Shown piece by piece: positions 1 through 8,510 of a stretch of 64,000 nt of DNA. The notes under the pieces were generated by a model, which was given only the letters and a program-made list of their open reading frames with translations, was not told the origin of the DNA and searched no databases. Source of the stretch: Hyphomicrobium sp. CS1BSMeth3 (GTDB lineage: Bacteria; Pseudomonadota; Alphaproteobacteria; Rhizobiales; Hyphomicrobiaceae). Positions within the stretch are counted from its first letter, which is position 1. Each line of letters starts with the position of its first letter. Location of the stretch: positions 1,240,001 through 1,304,000 of the forward strand of contig NZ_FPEI01000006.1 of the NCBI RefSeq assembly GCF_900117415.1, written 5' to 3'. The translations under genes and the position numbers were made by a program.

Positions 1-329
1 CGTTCGTATTGGTCATCTCAATCTCCAGAGTTGTGTTCTGTGCCCTTTGCACGATCGGAGCATCTCGCAACAACGTCCGGCGCGCTGTCGCCTAGGGCAC
101 GAGGCGAGAGAATCTTGCGGCTGCTTGTTGGAGGCGGTCGGACGGCAGCCAAAGCCCATGCCCGCACGTGCGATGGAGCTCCGCGCAGATGCTGCTTCCG
201 CCTGGGAACGTCCACTTCAACTTCGCGGCGTGCCCTGAGGGACAGCGCACACGAAGCGCAAACGACATTGTGGACGCGTGGCCGATTGGTCGGACACGCA
301 CTGAAACTCACACCCGAAAGGAAATGACT
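1..329. other. 5' flank of the peptide genes, no gene seen
   Basis: No convincing coding frame lies here. The open frames on both strands are low-complexity, overlap one another and lack ribosome sites. The promoter of the downstream peptide genes must lie here or beyond the window edge; a short dyad CCGA-TTGG-TCGG sits about 45 bases before the first peptide start, but no clear -35/-10 pair could be picked out. Confidence 0.5.
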
Positions 330-473
330 ATGAACACGAAGGACACGATTGGTACGCAGTCGCAGCCCCAGGAGCTCTCCGCGTCGGAGATCCAGCAGGT
401 TTCCGGCGGCATTGCCTGGTTCCCGATCATCATGGCGGTCGCGCGCTTCGCCTTCTCGCAAGCCAAGCATTAG
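330..473 (+). CDS. double-glycine leader peptide A (bacteriocin-like precursor)
   Basis: A 47-residue precursor. Residues 1-27 form a leader ending LSASEIQQVSGG, the classical double-glycine signal removed by the C39 peptidase domain of peptide-exporting ABC transporters (or the related HlyD/ABC systems). The predicted mature peptide is 20 residues, IAWFPIIMAVARFAFSQAKH: hydrophobic and aromatic with a weakly basic tail, compatible with membrane insertion. I chose the second of two in-frame ATGs because AAAGGA (317-322) is 7 bases before it and only 1 base before ATG 324. A related precursor follows at 596. No exporter or immunity protein is visible in the window. Leader class is well supported by the motif; antimicrobial versus signalling role is inference. 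Confidence 0.75.
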   Translation: MNTKDTIGTQSQPQELSASEIQQVSGGIAWFPIIMAVARFAFSQAKH

Positions 474-478
474 TTCAT

Positions 479-504
479 CGAGCAGGCCAGTCATGGCCTG
501 CTCG
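479..504 (+). promoter_or_regulatory. perfect 11-bp stem-loop between the two peptide genes
   Basis: CGAGCAGGCCA, loop GTCA, TGGCCTGCTCG starts 5 bases after the stop of peptide A. There is no uridine run after it (AATACCTTT follows), so it is more likely an mRNA-stabilising or attenuating hairpin setting the ratio of the two peptides than a full terminator. Confidence 0.6.
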
Positions 505-595
505 AATACCTTTCAGACAATGAGTTCGAGATCGCCCAAGCCGGCGATGGATGGGCGAAGAGAAAGATCAACCAGAATTCAGTTGGAGAACTTGC

Positions 596-751
596 ATGCA
601 GACGAACGATCAATCGCGACGCCAGAAGGCCGAGGCGTGTCGCACGCTCTCCGCGATGGAGGTCGCCAGCGTTAGCGGTGGGGTGGTGATGATACCGACG
701 GCTCTTCTCTATCCGATCTACATCGCCGGCAGCCGCAGGACGCAGAAATAG
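596..751 (+). CDS. double-glycine leader peptide B (bacteriocin-like precursor)
   Basis: A 51-residue precursor whose leader (residues 1-29) ends LSAMEVASVSGG, matching peptide A at L, S, A, E, V, S, G and G. The predicted mature part has 22 residues, starts VVMIPTALLYPIYIAG and ends with a basic tail SRRTQK. The start is set by GGAG (585-588), 7 bases before the ATG; the longer upstream frame (from 551) has no site. Two short hydrophobic peptides with the same leader type side by side resemble class IIb two-peptide bacteriocins, but no GxxxG motif pair is seen, so a two-peptide pore is only a possibility. The single Cys (position 15) is in the leader. Confidence 0.75.
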   Translation: MQTNDQSRRQKAEACRTLSAMEVASVSGGVVMIPTALLYPIYIAGSRRTQK

Positions 752-781
752 CGCGCCCGCCAGTCCAGGAGGCAATCCATC

Positions 782-816
782 AAGCGGCGGGGCGGCATCA
801 GGCTGCGCCGCCGCTT
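782..816. terminator. hairpin between convergent peptide B and AraC genes
   Basis: AAGCGGCGG (782-790) and CCGCCGCTT (808-816) form a 9-bp stem with a 17-base loop, lying between the stop of peptide B and the stop of the convergent regulator. The position suggests a bidirectional terminator; there is no strong T run on either side. Confidence 0.5.
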
Positions 817-828
817 CGTCTGTTGCCC

Positions 829-1776
829 TCAGAGAGAGGAGATTTGATTGCCCAGCCGCCACTGGCTTGGAGACATCGCAAAACGGGCCCGAAATGCCTT
901 ATTGAAGTGAGACAGATCGTTGAAGCCCCAACGGTAGGCGATCGTCGAGATGCTATCGCCCTGCTTGAATGGGTCCTTCAAATCCTTGCCGCACGCTTCC
1001 AGACGGCACTCCAGAAGCCAGCGACCGAAGCTCTTCCCACTCTGCTGAAAGCGTAGCTGAAGCGTGCGCACGGAAATGCCGAGATGCGAGGCCACGAGCG
1101 ACGGGGAAAGCTCGGGATTATGCAAATGCTGCCGGCAGAAAGTGAGAATTGACTGCATCATCAGTTCCGGAGCGAGGCTGTTCGGCCTGACTTCCCGCGC
1201 ACTCGCCAGAGTCAAAAGATTGCAGAGGTTCTCGACCATCAGGACGGCTTCGCTCGTGCTGAGATCGTCATCGCCTCCCGTGAGATGAAGCAAGTGCCGC
1301 CGCGCGAGATCGCTGTAAGGCCCCGAGAGCGTGAGCTTGCGGCAAGATCGGGCGTCCTTCATCCAGGGCGCGCGCTGGCTGAGCATTTCGCGCGGAACTA
1401 TCGCCAGGATGCGATGGACCGAGTCGGGAAAGCCCACACGGAACGGCCGTTCGCTGTCGACAATGGCGATCTCCCCGGGTTCAAGGCAGAAGCTCTCCTC
1501 TCCCTGAGTGATATTGCTGCGACCCCGGATCTGGAGGCTGACCAGGTAGCTGGCTTCAGGCGCTGCCGCGACGTGGCAATTGTTGCGTACGATCCCGTGA
1601 GAGGTGGACTCGAATGAAGCCAACCGCAAGTTGCCGAAAGTTCTGCTGGCAATGCTCGCCGAGAAGCCGTTCGCCGGATGCTCGGTCGACACGCTGAGCA
1701 CTGTCTGACACACCACCTCTCGCCAGTACGAGAAACGCTCCCGCGACTGCACAGTAGCCGTCGACCAAGTGGCCAT
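829..1776 (-). CDS. AraC-family transcriptional regulator
   Basis: A 315-residue regulator. The N-terminal about 200 residues match the AraC-binding-like (cupin-type) sensor fold seen in OruR/FeaR-like members. The C-terminal about 105 residues carry the two helix-turn-helix motifs: the first around VASHLGISVRTLQLRFQQ, the second around ISTIAYRWGFNDLSHFNKAF with the usual FR..F...P end. The length is normal for this subgroup. It converges on the peptide genes and shares their terminator hairpin; no other gene lies within 250 bases of its start. That makes control of the peptides possible but unproven. The effector cannot be read from the sequence. Confidence 0.88.
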   Translation of the reverse strand: MATWSTATVQSRERFSYWREVVCQTVLSVSTEHPANGFSASIASRTFGNLRLASFESTSHGIVRNNCHVAAAPEASYLVSLQIRGRSNITQGEESFCLEPGEIAIVDSERPFRVGFPDSVHRILAIVPREMLSQRAPWMKDARSCRKLTLSGPYSDLARRHLLHLTGGDDDLSTSEAVLMVENLCNLLTLASAREVRPNSLAPELMMQSILTFCRQHLHNPELSPSLVASHLGISVRTLQLRFQQSGKSFGRWLLECRLEACGKDLKDPFKQGDSISTIAYRWGFNDLSHFNKAFRARFAMSPSQWRLGNQISSL

Positions 1777-2027
1777 GCCGCTCTCTCGGGCTCGTTTGCC
1801 CGCTCCCGATCATCAATTGCGCTCTTGACCAATTCGGCTTGCGCTCCTGGCCAAGACAATATTGTTGCGCCCTTGTTATGCGGGCGCCTCGCAGTGGCTG
1901 GATGCTCCGTAGGGAACGCTCCTCGCAAGAATGAGCGGCCGTATCGGGCAAATTCGAACGGGAATCAACTCCGCAATACAGGTTTGATGCCTGTTTGCAT
2001 TGATCCGGTGCCTGAAGGAGAGTGCGC

Positions 2028-3167
2028 GTGCACGACCAAGAAGCCCTTTCCAACTTAGTCGGCAAAATCTACGACGCCTCGCTGGACCCCGCTCTTTGGG
2101 CCGAAACGCTTGAGGAAACAAAGCATTTCGTAAGGGGAATGGCCGCGGCTGTATTCTGCAAAGATCCCAAAAGCAAGACTGGCGGCATTTACTATGACGA
2201 CGGTGGCATCTCGCCCCATTTCAAGAGGATTTACTTCGAGAAGTATATCAAATTGGACCCCATGTCGGCCGGACACTACTTCGCGAAGATCGAGGAGCCG
2301 ATCAGCACGGCGGACCTTATCGAGTACGATGAATTCGTCGAGACGCGGTTCTATCAGGAGTGGGCCCGTCCACAGGGCGTCGTGGACTTCGTAAGTGCAT
2401 CACTCGACAAATCCTCGACCACCACGTCGATGTTTGGTGTGTTCCGCCATGAGCGGGATGGCCTGGTTGACGACGCCACGCGCCAGCGCATGCGCCTCAT
2501 CGTTCCTCATATCCGGCGCGCGCTACTCGTCAGCCGGACAATAGAAATGCGAACCGCCGAGGCCGCTACGCTGGCAACCGCGCTCGACGGACTGAACGCA
2601 GGCCTCTTTCTCGTCGATGATAGCGCTCGCGTCGTCCATGCCAATGCCAGCGCCCGATCGATGCTGGCTGATGGCACGGTTCTGCGTGCGCGTGGCGGCA
2701 AGCTCGTTGCGCGAGAAGCCCGCGCGCAGCAGGCTCTCAGCGAGGTGTTCGCCGCATCGGGGCAAGGTGATGCCGCTGTCGGCCTGAAGGGAATTGCCGT
2801 CCCCATGAGTGCCACGAGCGGCGATCAGTACGTCGCGCACGTGCTTCCTCTCACTGGGGGCGCACGACGTCGCGCGGGCGGCTCCCATGCGGCGGCGGCT
2901 GCCATGTTCTTGCACAGCGTGTCGGCGGAAGCACCGGCGCCGGCGGAGGCCATCGCCAAGGCCTTCAGCCTCACGCCAGGCGAGCTTCGTGTCCTTCTGA
3001 CGATCGTGCAGGTGAGCGGAGTGGCGGAAGCGGCAGAAGCCCTGGGGATCGGGGAAGCGACGGTCAAGACACATCTTCACCGCCTGTTTCAGAAGACGGG
3101 CGCCGGGCGACAGGCAGAGCTCGTCAGGCTTGTCGAGCGCTTCAGCAGTCCTCTGGCCGCAGTCTAA
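2028..3167 (+). CDS. LuxR-type helix-turn-helix regulator with PAS-like sensor
   Basis: A 379-residue regulator. The last about 67 residues (FSLTPGELRVLLTIVQVSG..., with IGEATVKTHLHRLFQKTG as recognition region) are a LuxR/GerE helix-turn-helix. Residues around 185-280 look like a PAS fold (LNAGLFLVDDSARVVHANAS). The N-terminal about 170 residues are a putative ligand-sensing segment. No receiver Asp pocket is present, so it is not a standard response regulator. I use GTG 2028 rather than GTG 2022 because AAGGAG (2015-2020) is 7 bases before the former. It converges with the Crp/Fnr gene. Targets are unknown. Confidence 0.85.
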   Translation: MHDQEALSNLVGKIYDASLDPALWAETLEETKHFVRGMAAAVFCKDPKSKTGGIYYDDGGISPHFKRIYFEKYIKLDPMSAGHYFAKIEEPISTADLIEYDEFVETRFYQEWARPQGVVDFVSASLDKSSTTTSMFGVFRHERDGLVDDATRQRMRLIVPHIRRALLVSRTIEMRTAEAATLATALDGLNAGLFLVDDSARVVHANASARSMLADGTVLRARGGKLVAREARAQQALSEVFAASGQGDAAVGLKGIAVPMSATSGDQYVAHVLPLTGGARRRAGGSHAAAAAMFLHSVSAEAPAPAEAIAKAFSLTPGELRVLLTIVQVSGVAEAAEALGIGEATVKTHLHRLFQKTGAGRQAELVRLVERFSSPLAAV

Positions 3168-3199
3168 CTCTCGATAGCCCTCTCCCGTTCATATGCCGA

Positions 3200-3901
3200 T
3201 CAGATAGTGCCTCCTGCGTCTGCGATATCGTTCAGCGTCGCGATATCGCAGACGATAGTCGAGCCGGAGCGACGAATGGCTCCGAGATCCTCGAGCAGCA
3301 TCAGGGCGCGGTTGACCTTCGATCGGCTGGCACCGACGAGGAGCGCGAGCTCGCTCTGCGACATTCCGAGATCGAGGGGCACGCTGTTGGTGTTGTGTCG
3401 CGACCCGGTGGTTCGGATCGTCGAAAGCAGCAGGCGACTGAGACGCACTTCAATGCGATGGAGGGCGATCGCCTCGAATCTTTCATCCGTATCTCGCAGG
3501 CGCGAGCACAGGAACAGTATTGTCGCCCTCGCGACCTTCGGATTTGATGCCACGATCTCCAGAAATGAGCTCTGCGAAAGGGCCATCGCTTCAACGCGTG
3601 TAATCGCCGTAGCCGTCGCGGTTCGCTCACGGCCATCGAGTGCTGCTATCTCGCCAAAAATGCCTCCTGGGATGGCGTGCACGAGTGAAAGTTCGCGGCC
3701 GTCGCTTGTCAGTATGGACAAGCGAACGCGCCCTTTGATGACGAGGTATGTGCTCCGCCCGGTCTCTCCGCGCTCGAATATCGTCTGATTGGCGTCGAAT
3801 TGGACTGGCCGCATGCGAGCTGCAATTGCCTCTCGATCGGCCTGATCAAGAGAGGAGAACAGGGGGGGCGCGCCAAGAAGGTCGGTAAGCAATCGCGTCA
3901 T
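3200..3901 (-). CDS. Crp/Fnr-family transcriptional regulator
   Basis: About 233 residues from MTRLLTDLL: a cyclic-nucleotide-binding-type beta roll (residues 20-130; QTIFERGETGRSTYLVIKGRV, then GGIFGEIAALDGRERTATATA, a cAMP-pocket-like GE..LL variant), a long dimerisation helix, and a C-terminal winged helix (MSQSELALLVGASRSKVNRA). There is no Fnr-type Cys cluster at the N-terminus, so an oxygen-sensing iron-sulfur centre is unlikely. The frame stays open to ATG 3985, but the extra 28 residues are Arg-rich and unlike the family. Neither start has a good ribosome site. It is transcribed alone. Confidence 0.87.
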   Translation of the reverse strand: MTRLLTDLLGAPPLFSSLDQADREAIAARMRPVQFDANQTIFERGETGRSTYLVIKGRVRLSILTSDGRELSLVHAIPGGIFGEIAALDGRERTATATAITRVEAMALSQSSFLEIVASNPKVARATILFLCSRLRDTDERFEAIALHRIEVRLSRLLLSTIRTTGSRHNTNSVPLDLGMSQSELALLVGASRSKVNRALMLLEDLGAIRRSGSTIVCDIATLNDIADAGGTI

Positions 3902-4134
3902 GGACTTCGTGATCTGCCGTTCGTGATTGTGAAGGCGCTGCGTCGGCTTTGCGCGAGCGCCGCGCGAGCACGTTCTGGCAGACATTTCGTGCGCGCGCGT
4001 CAGCCGATCGGTTGAAGTCGCGAGATCGAGAACGTGTTACTGGCCCGCCAACGCATGTCGCTCGTCGGCATCCGCTCGGCCAAACGCCTGAGCGGTCGAC
4101 GCCGGCAAGCTGACACCAAATGTTGGAGCGCAAC

Positions 4135-4482
4135 ATGATTACCCGAGCCCCACTGATGATGAAATTCTCCGCCGTGCTCGCGCTGGGCGCGGCAATTCTC
4201 CTTCCCATTCACTCAGCGGATGCGCGCAAAGGCGGCGGAGACCGTCCGGCAGCCGCAAGCTCGAAGTTCAGCACGTCGGCTCAGCGCAGCGGCAGTCCCG
4301 CACTGGTCGCAAAGCGCAGCCCGAGCACCTCCTATCGCGTGACACGTGATCATCGAGGTGAGGCGCCAAAGCGTCAGGCGCCGAATCGGGGTGTCAGGCC
4401 GTGCCGCCAAGGCGGCCAGGTGGGCGGGTCTTGCGATCGGTATAATCGACCTCTGCCGGTGCGTGATCACCGCGGCAAATAG
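4135..4482 (+). CDS. small basic secreted protein of unknown function
   Basis: A 115-residue protein with a Sec signal peptide (residues 1 to about 28, MITRAPLMMKFSAVLALGAA then LLPIHSADA, probable cut after ADA). The mature part is short and strongly basic (KGGG, many Arg, Lys and Pro) with two Cys in PCRQGG...GSCDRY that could form a disulfide. GGAG (4125-4128) lies 6 bases before this ATG, which decides it over the ATG at 4120. I do not recognise the family. Exported basic proteins of this size are often envelope or DNA/metal-binding, but nothing here decides that. Confidence 0.6.
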   Translation: MITRAPLMMKFSAVLALGAAILLPIHSADARKGGGDRPAAASSKFSTSAQRSGSPALVAKRSPSTSYRVTRDHRGEAPKRQAPNRGVRPCRQGGQVGGSCDRYNRPLPVRDHRGK

Positions 4483-4573
4483 TTGAGCGCATCGGCGCAC
4501 TTCGCCGCGATGTCAGCGATGTGCGCCTTCTTGAGCGCTTGGCCCGGAAGAGCGGCGCTCAAGCTGAGGGCGA

Positions 4574-5659
4574 CTACGACGGGTTGTGCTCGTGCAGGGT
4601 GAGCGTGCGCGTCGCCGGGGCGCCATGCTCGTAGCCACGCGCGAGGATCTCGCCAGTCGCCGCGTTGGCCATCAGCGCGAGCCGGGTGTCGGCATTGAGA
4701 ATGGGCCAGCGGACCCACTCAAAGTCCGGCTCACAGGCGGCCGATGCAGTACGGATCGCCACGAGACGGCTTTCATTCTCGAATGCCTTGTGATGGCGCA
4801 CCGCAGGAAGCGTGGCCCGCCATTCATTGACGGCGAAAGCGTCCTTGAGTGTGATGTGCGCCTCCGGCAGACGCTCGATCGTCGCGGTCTGCTCGGGGCG
4901 GAGCCCCGCGAGCGTAAAGATGACCGGGGTGGTGATGGGCGTCGATTGCAGCATGGCGAGCGCCGCCTCGAAGTCGGGGGCCGTCTCGAATACACGGCGC
5001 AGAAGGTGGGCAGGCTGGAGATTCTTCGAATTCCAGATGGTGGCGCGCGTAATCAGGCGGTCAAGGGCTTCGACACCCAGGCGCCTGGGAAGGGTCGGCT
5101 GATTGATGGCAGCGGCAAATCTTCCCGGGGCTACGGCCTGGATGACGCCTGTGAAGGCGGGCCACGTGAAGGATATCCACGTACCGAGCGGGTTGGCGAT
5201 CCGCGCCGCCACGACGTAGCGCCCGATGCCGCTCACTTCCCAATCCAGCGTCCGTTGCAGCAAGGCCGATTTGCCGTCCGCCGAGGCGCGCGCGGCTGTC
5301 GTGCAGCCCCATTCGTATGACGTATTCAGATAGTAGATGCCGGGGCGTCTTGCCCCCTTCGCCAGCACCTCGATCTCGGAGAGATAGGGCGAGCCATTGC
5401 GCCTCAACCAGTGACGGGAGATCGCGTCGGCGATGCGCAGCGTGCGCTGGGAGACATGGCTCGTTGCCGCGGTAAGGAGCGCGTAGGCGCGACCGCCAAC
5501 CTGGCTTGCGACCTCGATTGGAAAATCCGGGCCGACGTCGCAGACGAGAATATTGGGCAAACGCTTCATGATCTCAGGATCGAGTAGCAAGTATTCGGTT
5601 GGCTGGCCACGCATTTCGACTTTGCCGGCATCGCAGCGCGCATTGGTCGACGCGCCCAT
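4574..5659 (-). CDS. Ntn-hydrolase-like amidase (acid ceramidase/NAAA type)
   Basis: A 361-residue protein. The segment YEWGCTTAARAS, then ALLQRTLDWE (residues about 115-140) resembles the Cys nucleophile region of linear-amide C-N hydrolases such as N-acylethanolamine acid amidase and acid ceramidase (Cys-Thr followed by an R-N/T-LDW motif). Cys119 would become the N-terminal nucleophile after autocleavage, as in NAAA. No signal peptide is seen, so a cytoplasmic location is likely. Expected substrates are N-acyl amines or other linear amides. Met16 and Met31 are alternative starts; the first ATG has no clear ribosome site. It sits alone downstream of tex on the same strand. Confidence 0.6.
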   Translation of the reverse strand: MGASTNARCDAGKVEMRGQPTEYLLLDPEIMKRLPNILVCDVGPDFPIEVASQVGGRAYALLTAATSHVSQRTLRIADAISRHWLRRNGSPYLSEIEVLAKGARRPGIYYLNTSYEWGCTTAARASADGKSALLQRTLDWEVSGIGRYVVAARIANPLGTWISFTWPAFTGVIQAVAPGRFAAAINQPTLPRRLGVEALDRLITRATIWNSKNLQPAHLLRRVFETAPDFEAALAMLQSTPITTPVIFTLAGLRPEQTATIERLPEAHITLKDAFAVNEWRATLPAVRHHKAFENESRLVAIRTASAACEPDFEWVRWPILNADTRLALMANAATGEILARGYEHGAPATRTLTLHEHNPS

Positions 5660-5773
5660 GCTGGCGAGAGCCCGTGCTCATTCTATGGCCGATCCCGCAG
5701 CGATCATCCTGTGTCGTCAACGACCCGTATGGGAGGGATCGGTTTCGCCAGGATGACAGCAGGGGCGGCAGCT

Positions 5774-8080
5774 CTATTTGCGTTCCTGCGCGCGGCGCAG
5801 GGCGGCCGCAAGCGCGCTCTCGGCCGGAGCGGCCTGCGGCGAGGGGGCGCTGTTGCGAGCACCCGAGGCCGGCGCTGATGTGCGCGCGTTACCGCCGCTC
5901 GGGGCTGCCGTGCGGTCGATCGGGCCTGACCGCATGGTGAGCGCGATGCGCTTGCGGCCGGCATCCACCTCCTTCACGCGCACCTTCACTACATCGCCGG
6001 CTTTAACCACCTCGCGCGGGTCCTTCACGAAGCGGTCCGCCAGCTCCGAGATGTGCACGAGGCCATCCTGGTGCACGCCGATGTCCACGAACGCACCGAA
6101 GGCCGCCACGTTCGTCACGACACCCTCGAGCTGCATGCCGGGCTCGAGGTCGGCGATCTTTTCCACACCGTCCGTGAAGGTGGCGGTCTTGAACTCGGGC
6201 CGCGGGTCGCGCCCGGGCTTCTCCAGCTCGGCGATGATGTCGGAGACCGTCGGAATGCCGAAGGTTTCGTCGGCGAACTGCGCGGGCTTGAGCGACTTCA
6301 GGAACGCGCGGTCGCCGATGATGGACTTGAGGGGGCGGCTGGTGGCCGCGGAGATTTTCTCCACCACCGGATAGGCCTCCGGGTGCACTGCCGAGCCGTC
6401 GAGCGGATTCTTGCCGTTCATGATGCGCAGGAAGCCGGCCGCCTGCTCGAAGGCCTTGGGTCCGAGTCGCGGCACCTTCTTCAGCGCCGTGCGCGTCTTG
6501 AAGGCGCCGTTCTCGTCGCGGAAGGCAACGATGTTGGAGGCGAGCGTCTGGTTGAGGCCCGACACACGGGCAAGCAGCGGGGCGGAGGCCGTGTTCACGT
6601 CCACGCCCACGGAGTTCACGCAATCCTCGACCACCGCATCCAGCGACTTGGCGAGACCGCCCTGGTCGACGTCGTGCTGGTACTGGCCAACGCCGATGGC
6701 TTTGGGCTCGATCTTCACCAGCTCCGCCAGCGGGTCCTGCAGGCGCCGCGCAATGGAGACGGCGCCGCGCAGCGACACATCGACATCCGGAAACTCCTTC
6801 GCCGCCAGTTCCGAGGCGGAATAGACGGACGCGCCGGCCTCCGAAACCATGACCTTGGTAAGCGTCAGGTGCGGTGTCTTGGCGATCAGCTCGGCAGCGA
6901 GCTTGTCGGTCTCGCGGCTTGCCGTGCCATTGCCGACACTGACCAGGTCCACCTTGTGCTTCATGCAAAGCGCCGCCAGCGTCGCCAGCGCGCCTCGCCA
7001 ATCGCGCTTGGGCTCGTGCGGATAGATGGTGTCGGTATCGACCAGCTTGCCAGTGGCATCCACCACCGCAACCTTCACGCCCGTACGGAAGCCCGGATCG
7101 AGCCCCATGGTGACGCGCGGGCCAGCCGGCGCGGCCAGCAGCAGGTCTTTCAGGTTCTTGGAAAAGACGGAGATGGCCTCGGCATCAGCCCGCTCCTTGA
7201 GGCGCGTCAGCAGGTCGGCGCCGATGGATGCGGCCATGCGGCCCTTCCAGGCGAGGCGCGCCGTATCGGCAAGCCACCCGTCAGCGGGGCGCCCGCGCTC
7301 GGCGATGTTGAATGCGGTCATCACCTTCAGGATGGCCGGGTGGGGCCTGTCGGCTTGGTGCGGCACATCGATGTGGAGATCGAGAACACCTTCGTTGCGG
7401 CCGCGCAGCATGGCGAGCGCGCGGTGAGAGGGAATTTCCTTTATGCTCTGGGCGAAGTCGAAGTAGTCGGCGAACTTCGCACCTTCCTCCTTCTTGCCCT
7501 CCAGGACCTTGGAGGTGAGGATGCCCTCACTCCACTCCCACTCGCGCAATGTGCCGACGAGCTTCGGCTCCTCGGCCATGCGTTCGACGAGGATGTGCCG
7601 CGCACCGTCGAGCGCCGCCTTGGCGTCGGCAATACCCTTGTCCTCTGCGATAAACTTCGCGGCTTCCGCCTGCGGGTCGAGCGTTGGGTTGGCGAGCAGC
7701 GCATCGGCCAGAGGCTCGAGGCCCGCCTCGCGCGCAATCTGCGCCCTGGTGCGGCGCTTGGGCCGGTAGGGCGCATACAGGTCCTCCAGCGCGACCTTGG
7801 TCTCGGCGGCATTGACGGCGCGCGCAAGATCCGCCGTGAGCTTGCCCTGTTCCTCGATACTCTTGAGCACAGTGGCGCGGCGGTCTTCGAGCTCGCGCAG
7901 GTAACCGAGGCGCTCCTCCAGCTTCCTGAGCTGTGTATCGTCGAGGCTGCCTGTCTTCTCCTTGCGATAGCGCGCGATGAACGGCACGGTGGCGCCTTCG
8001 CCCAGCAGCTCCACGGCCGCGGCCACCTGGGCGACGCCGACGCCAAGCTCGGTCGCGATGCGCTGATTGATGCTGTTCAT
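5774..8080 (-). CDS. tex: Tex-family RNA-binding transcription accessory protein
   Basis: A 768-residue protein with the full Tex layout: N-terminal helical region ([20 protein letters not shown]...[11 protein letters not shown]), a YqgF/RuvC-like domain near the middle ([20 protein letters not shown]), a helix-hairpin-helix domain ([19 protein letters not shown]) and a C-terminal S1 RNA-binding domain ([21 protein letters not shown]). The last about 50 residues are Ala/Pro-rich and disordered, as is common in alphaproteobacterial Tex. Tex acts on transcribing RNA polymerase and structured RNA. The frame is open to 8158, but the start at [11 protein letters not shown] matches the family. A monocistronic housekeeping gene amid accessory genes. 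Confidence 0.95.
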   Translation of the reverse strand: MNSINQRIATELGVGVAQVAAAVELLGEGATVPFIARYRKEKTGSLDDTQLRKLEERLGYLRELEDRRATVLKSIEEQGKLTADLARAVNAAETKVALEDLYAPYRPKRRTRAQIAREAGLEPLADALLANPTLDPQAEAAKFIAEDKGIADAKAALDGARHILVERMAEEPKLVGTLREWEWSEGILTSKVLEGKKEEGAKFADYFDFAQSIKEIPSHRALAMLRGRNEGVLDLHIDVPHQADRPHPAILKVMTAFNIAERGRPADGWLADTARLAWKGRMAASIGADLLTRLKERADAEAISVFSKNLKDLLLAAPAGPRVTMGLDPGFRTGVKVAVVDATGKLVDTDTIYPHEPKRDWRGALATLAALCMKHKVDLVSVGNGTASRETDKLAAELIAKTPHLTLTKVMVSEAGASVYSASELAAKEFPDVDVSLRGAVSIARRLQDPLAELVKIEPKAIGVGQYQHDVDQGGLAKSLDAVVEDCVNSVGVDVNTASAPLLARVSGLNQTLASNIVAFRDENGAFKTRTALKKVPRLGPKAFEQAAGFLRIMNGKNPLDGSAVHPEAYPVVEKISAATSRPLKSIIGDRAFLKSLKPAQFADETFGIPTVSDIIAELEKPGRDPRPEFKTATFTDGVEKIADLEPGMQLEGVVTNVAAFGAFVDIGVHQDGLVHISELADRFVKDPREVVKAGDVVKVRVKEVDAGRKRIALTMRSGPIDRTAAPSGGNARTSAPASGARNSAPSPQAAPAESALAAALRRAQERK

Positions 8081-8510
8081 GATGGCCTTCGCGTTACGAA
8101 AATTGAGGGCGGTTACATTGCCGATTCGCGTCGGCGCCGGAAGTATGGCCCGGCGCAAAGGGCGACGGTGTGGCCAGCGCGCCGGGAAGGTTTCGGACCC
8201 ACGCCCTCCAGTTTCGTAGTTTTGGAACCTGGCTACACCCTCCCCGCACTAACACATAAACGCTCGAAGCGCTTTCCGCCTCCGCGCAATGCAGAACACC
8301 CCAAGAGGGCCAATTGATCCAACGGCCTTCATTGCCCGGAGGGACGGGTGCGGCCGCTCAAAATGCCATGGAGGCATGCCAGTGCACCCACTGCGGCGCC
8401 CTCACCACCGCCGGGGTCACCGGCCGGCCCATCTCCAGCGCAGGGTACGGCCCCCGACGCTCCTGCGCCAAAAGCCGCCAAGCATGGTGCTCGACGGCAT
8501 CGGATGGCGC
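8081..8510. other. intergenic region, one doubtful short frame
   Basis: Between tex and the FAD oxidase gene (both minus strand). It holds the tex promoter side and the 3' end region of the oxidase. A plus-strand frame starts at TTG 8314 after AGAGGG and gives 66 residues with CQCTHCGAL; the Cys pair hints at metal binding, but the rest is low-complexity and I do not call it a gene. Confidence 0.4.

Noticed and set aside
5703-5757. TCATCCTG ... CAGGATGA inverted repeat between tex and the amidase gene
   Set aside because: Eight-base arms 37 bases apart; too weak and too far apart to call a terminator or operator.
6053-8317. Very long open frame on the plus strand opposite tex (754 codons)
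   Set aside because: It is antisense to a clearly conserved gene; the residue make-up (His, Arg, Gly, Glu rich) is the usual shadow of a high-GC gene.
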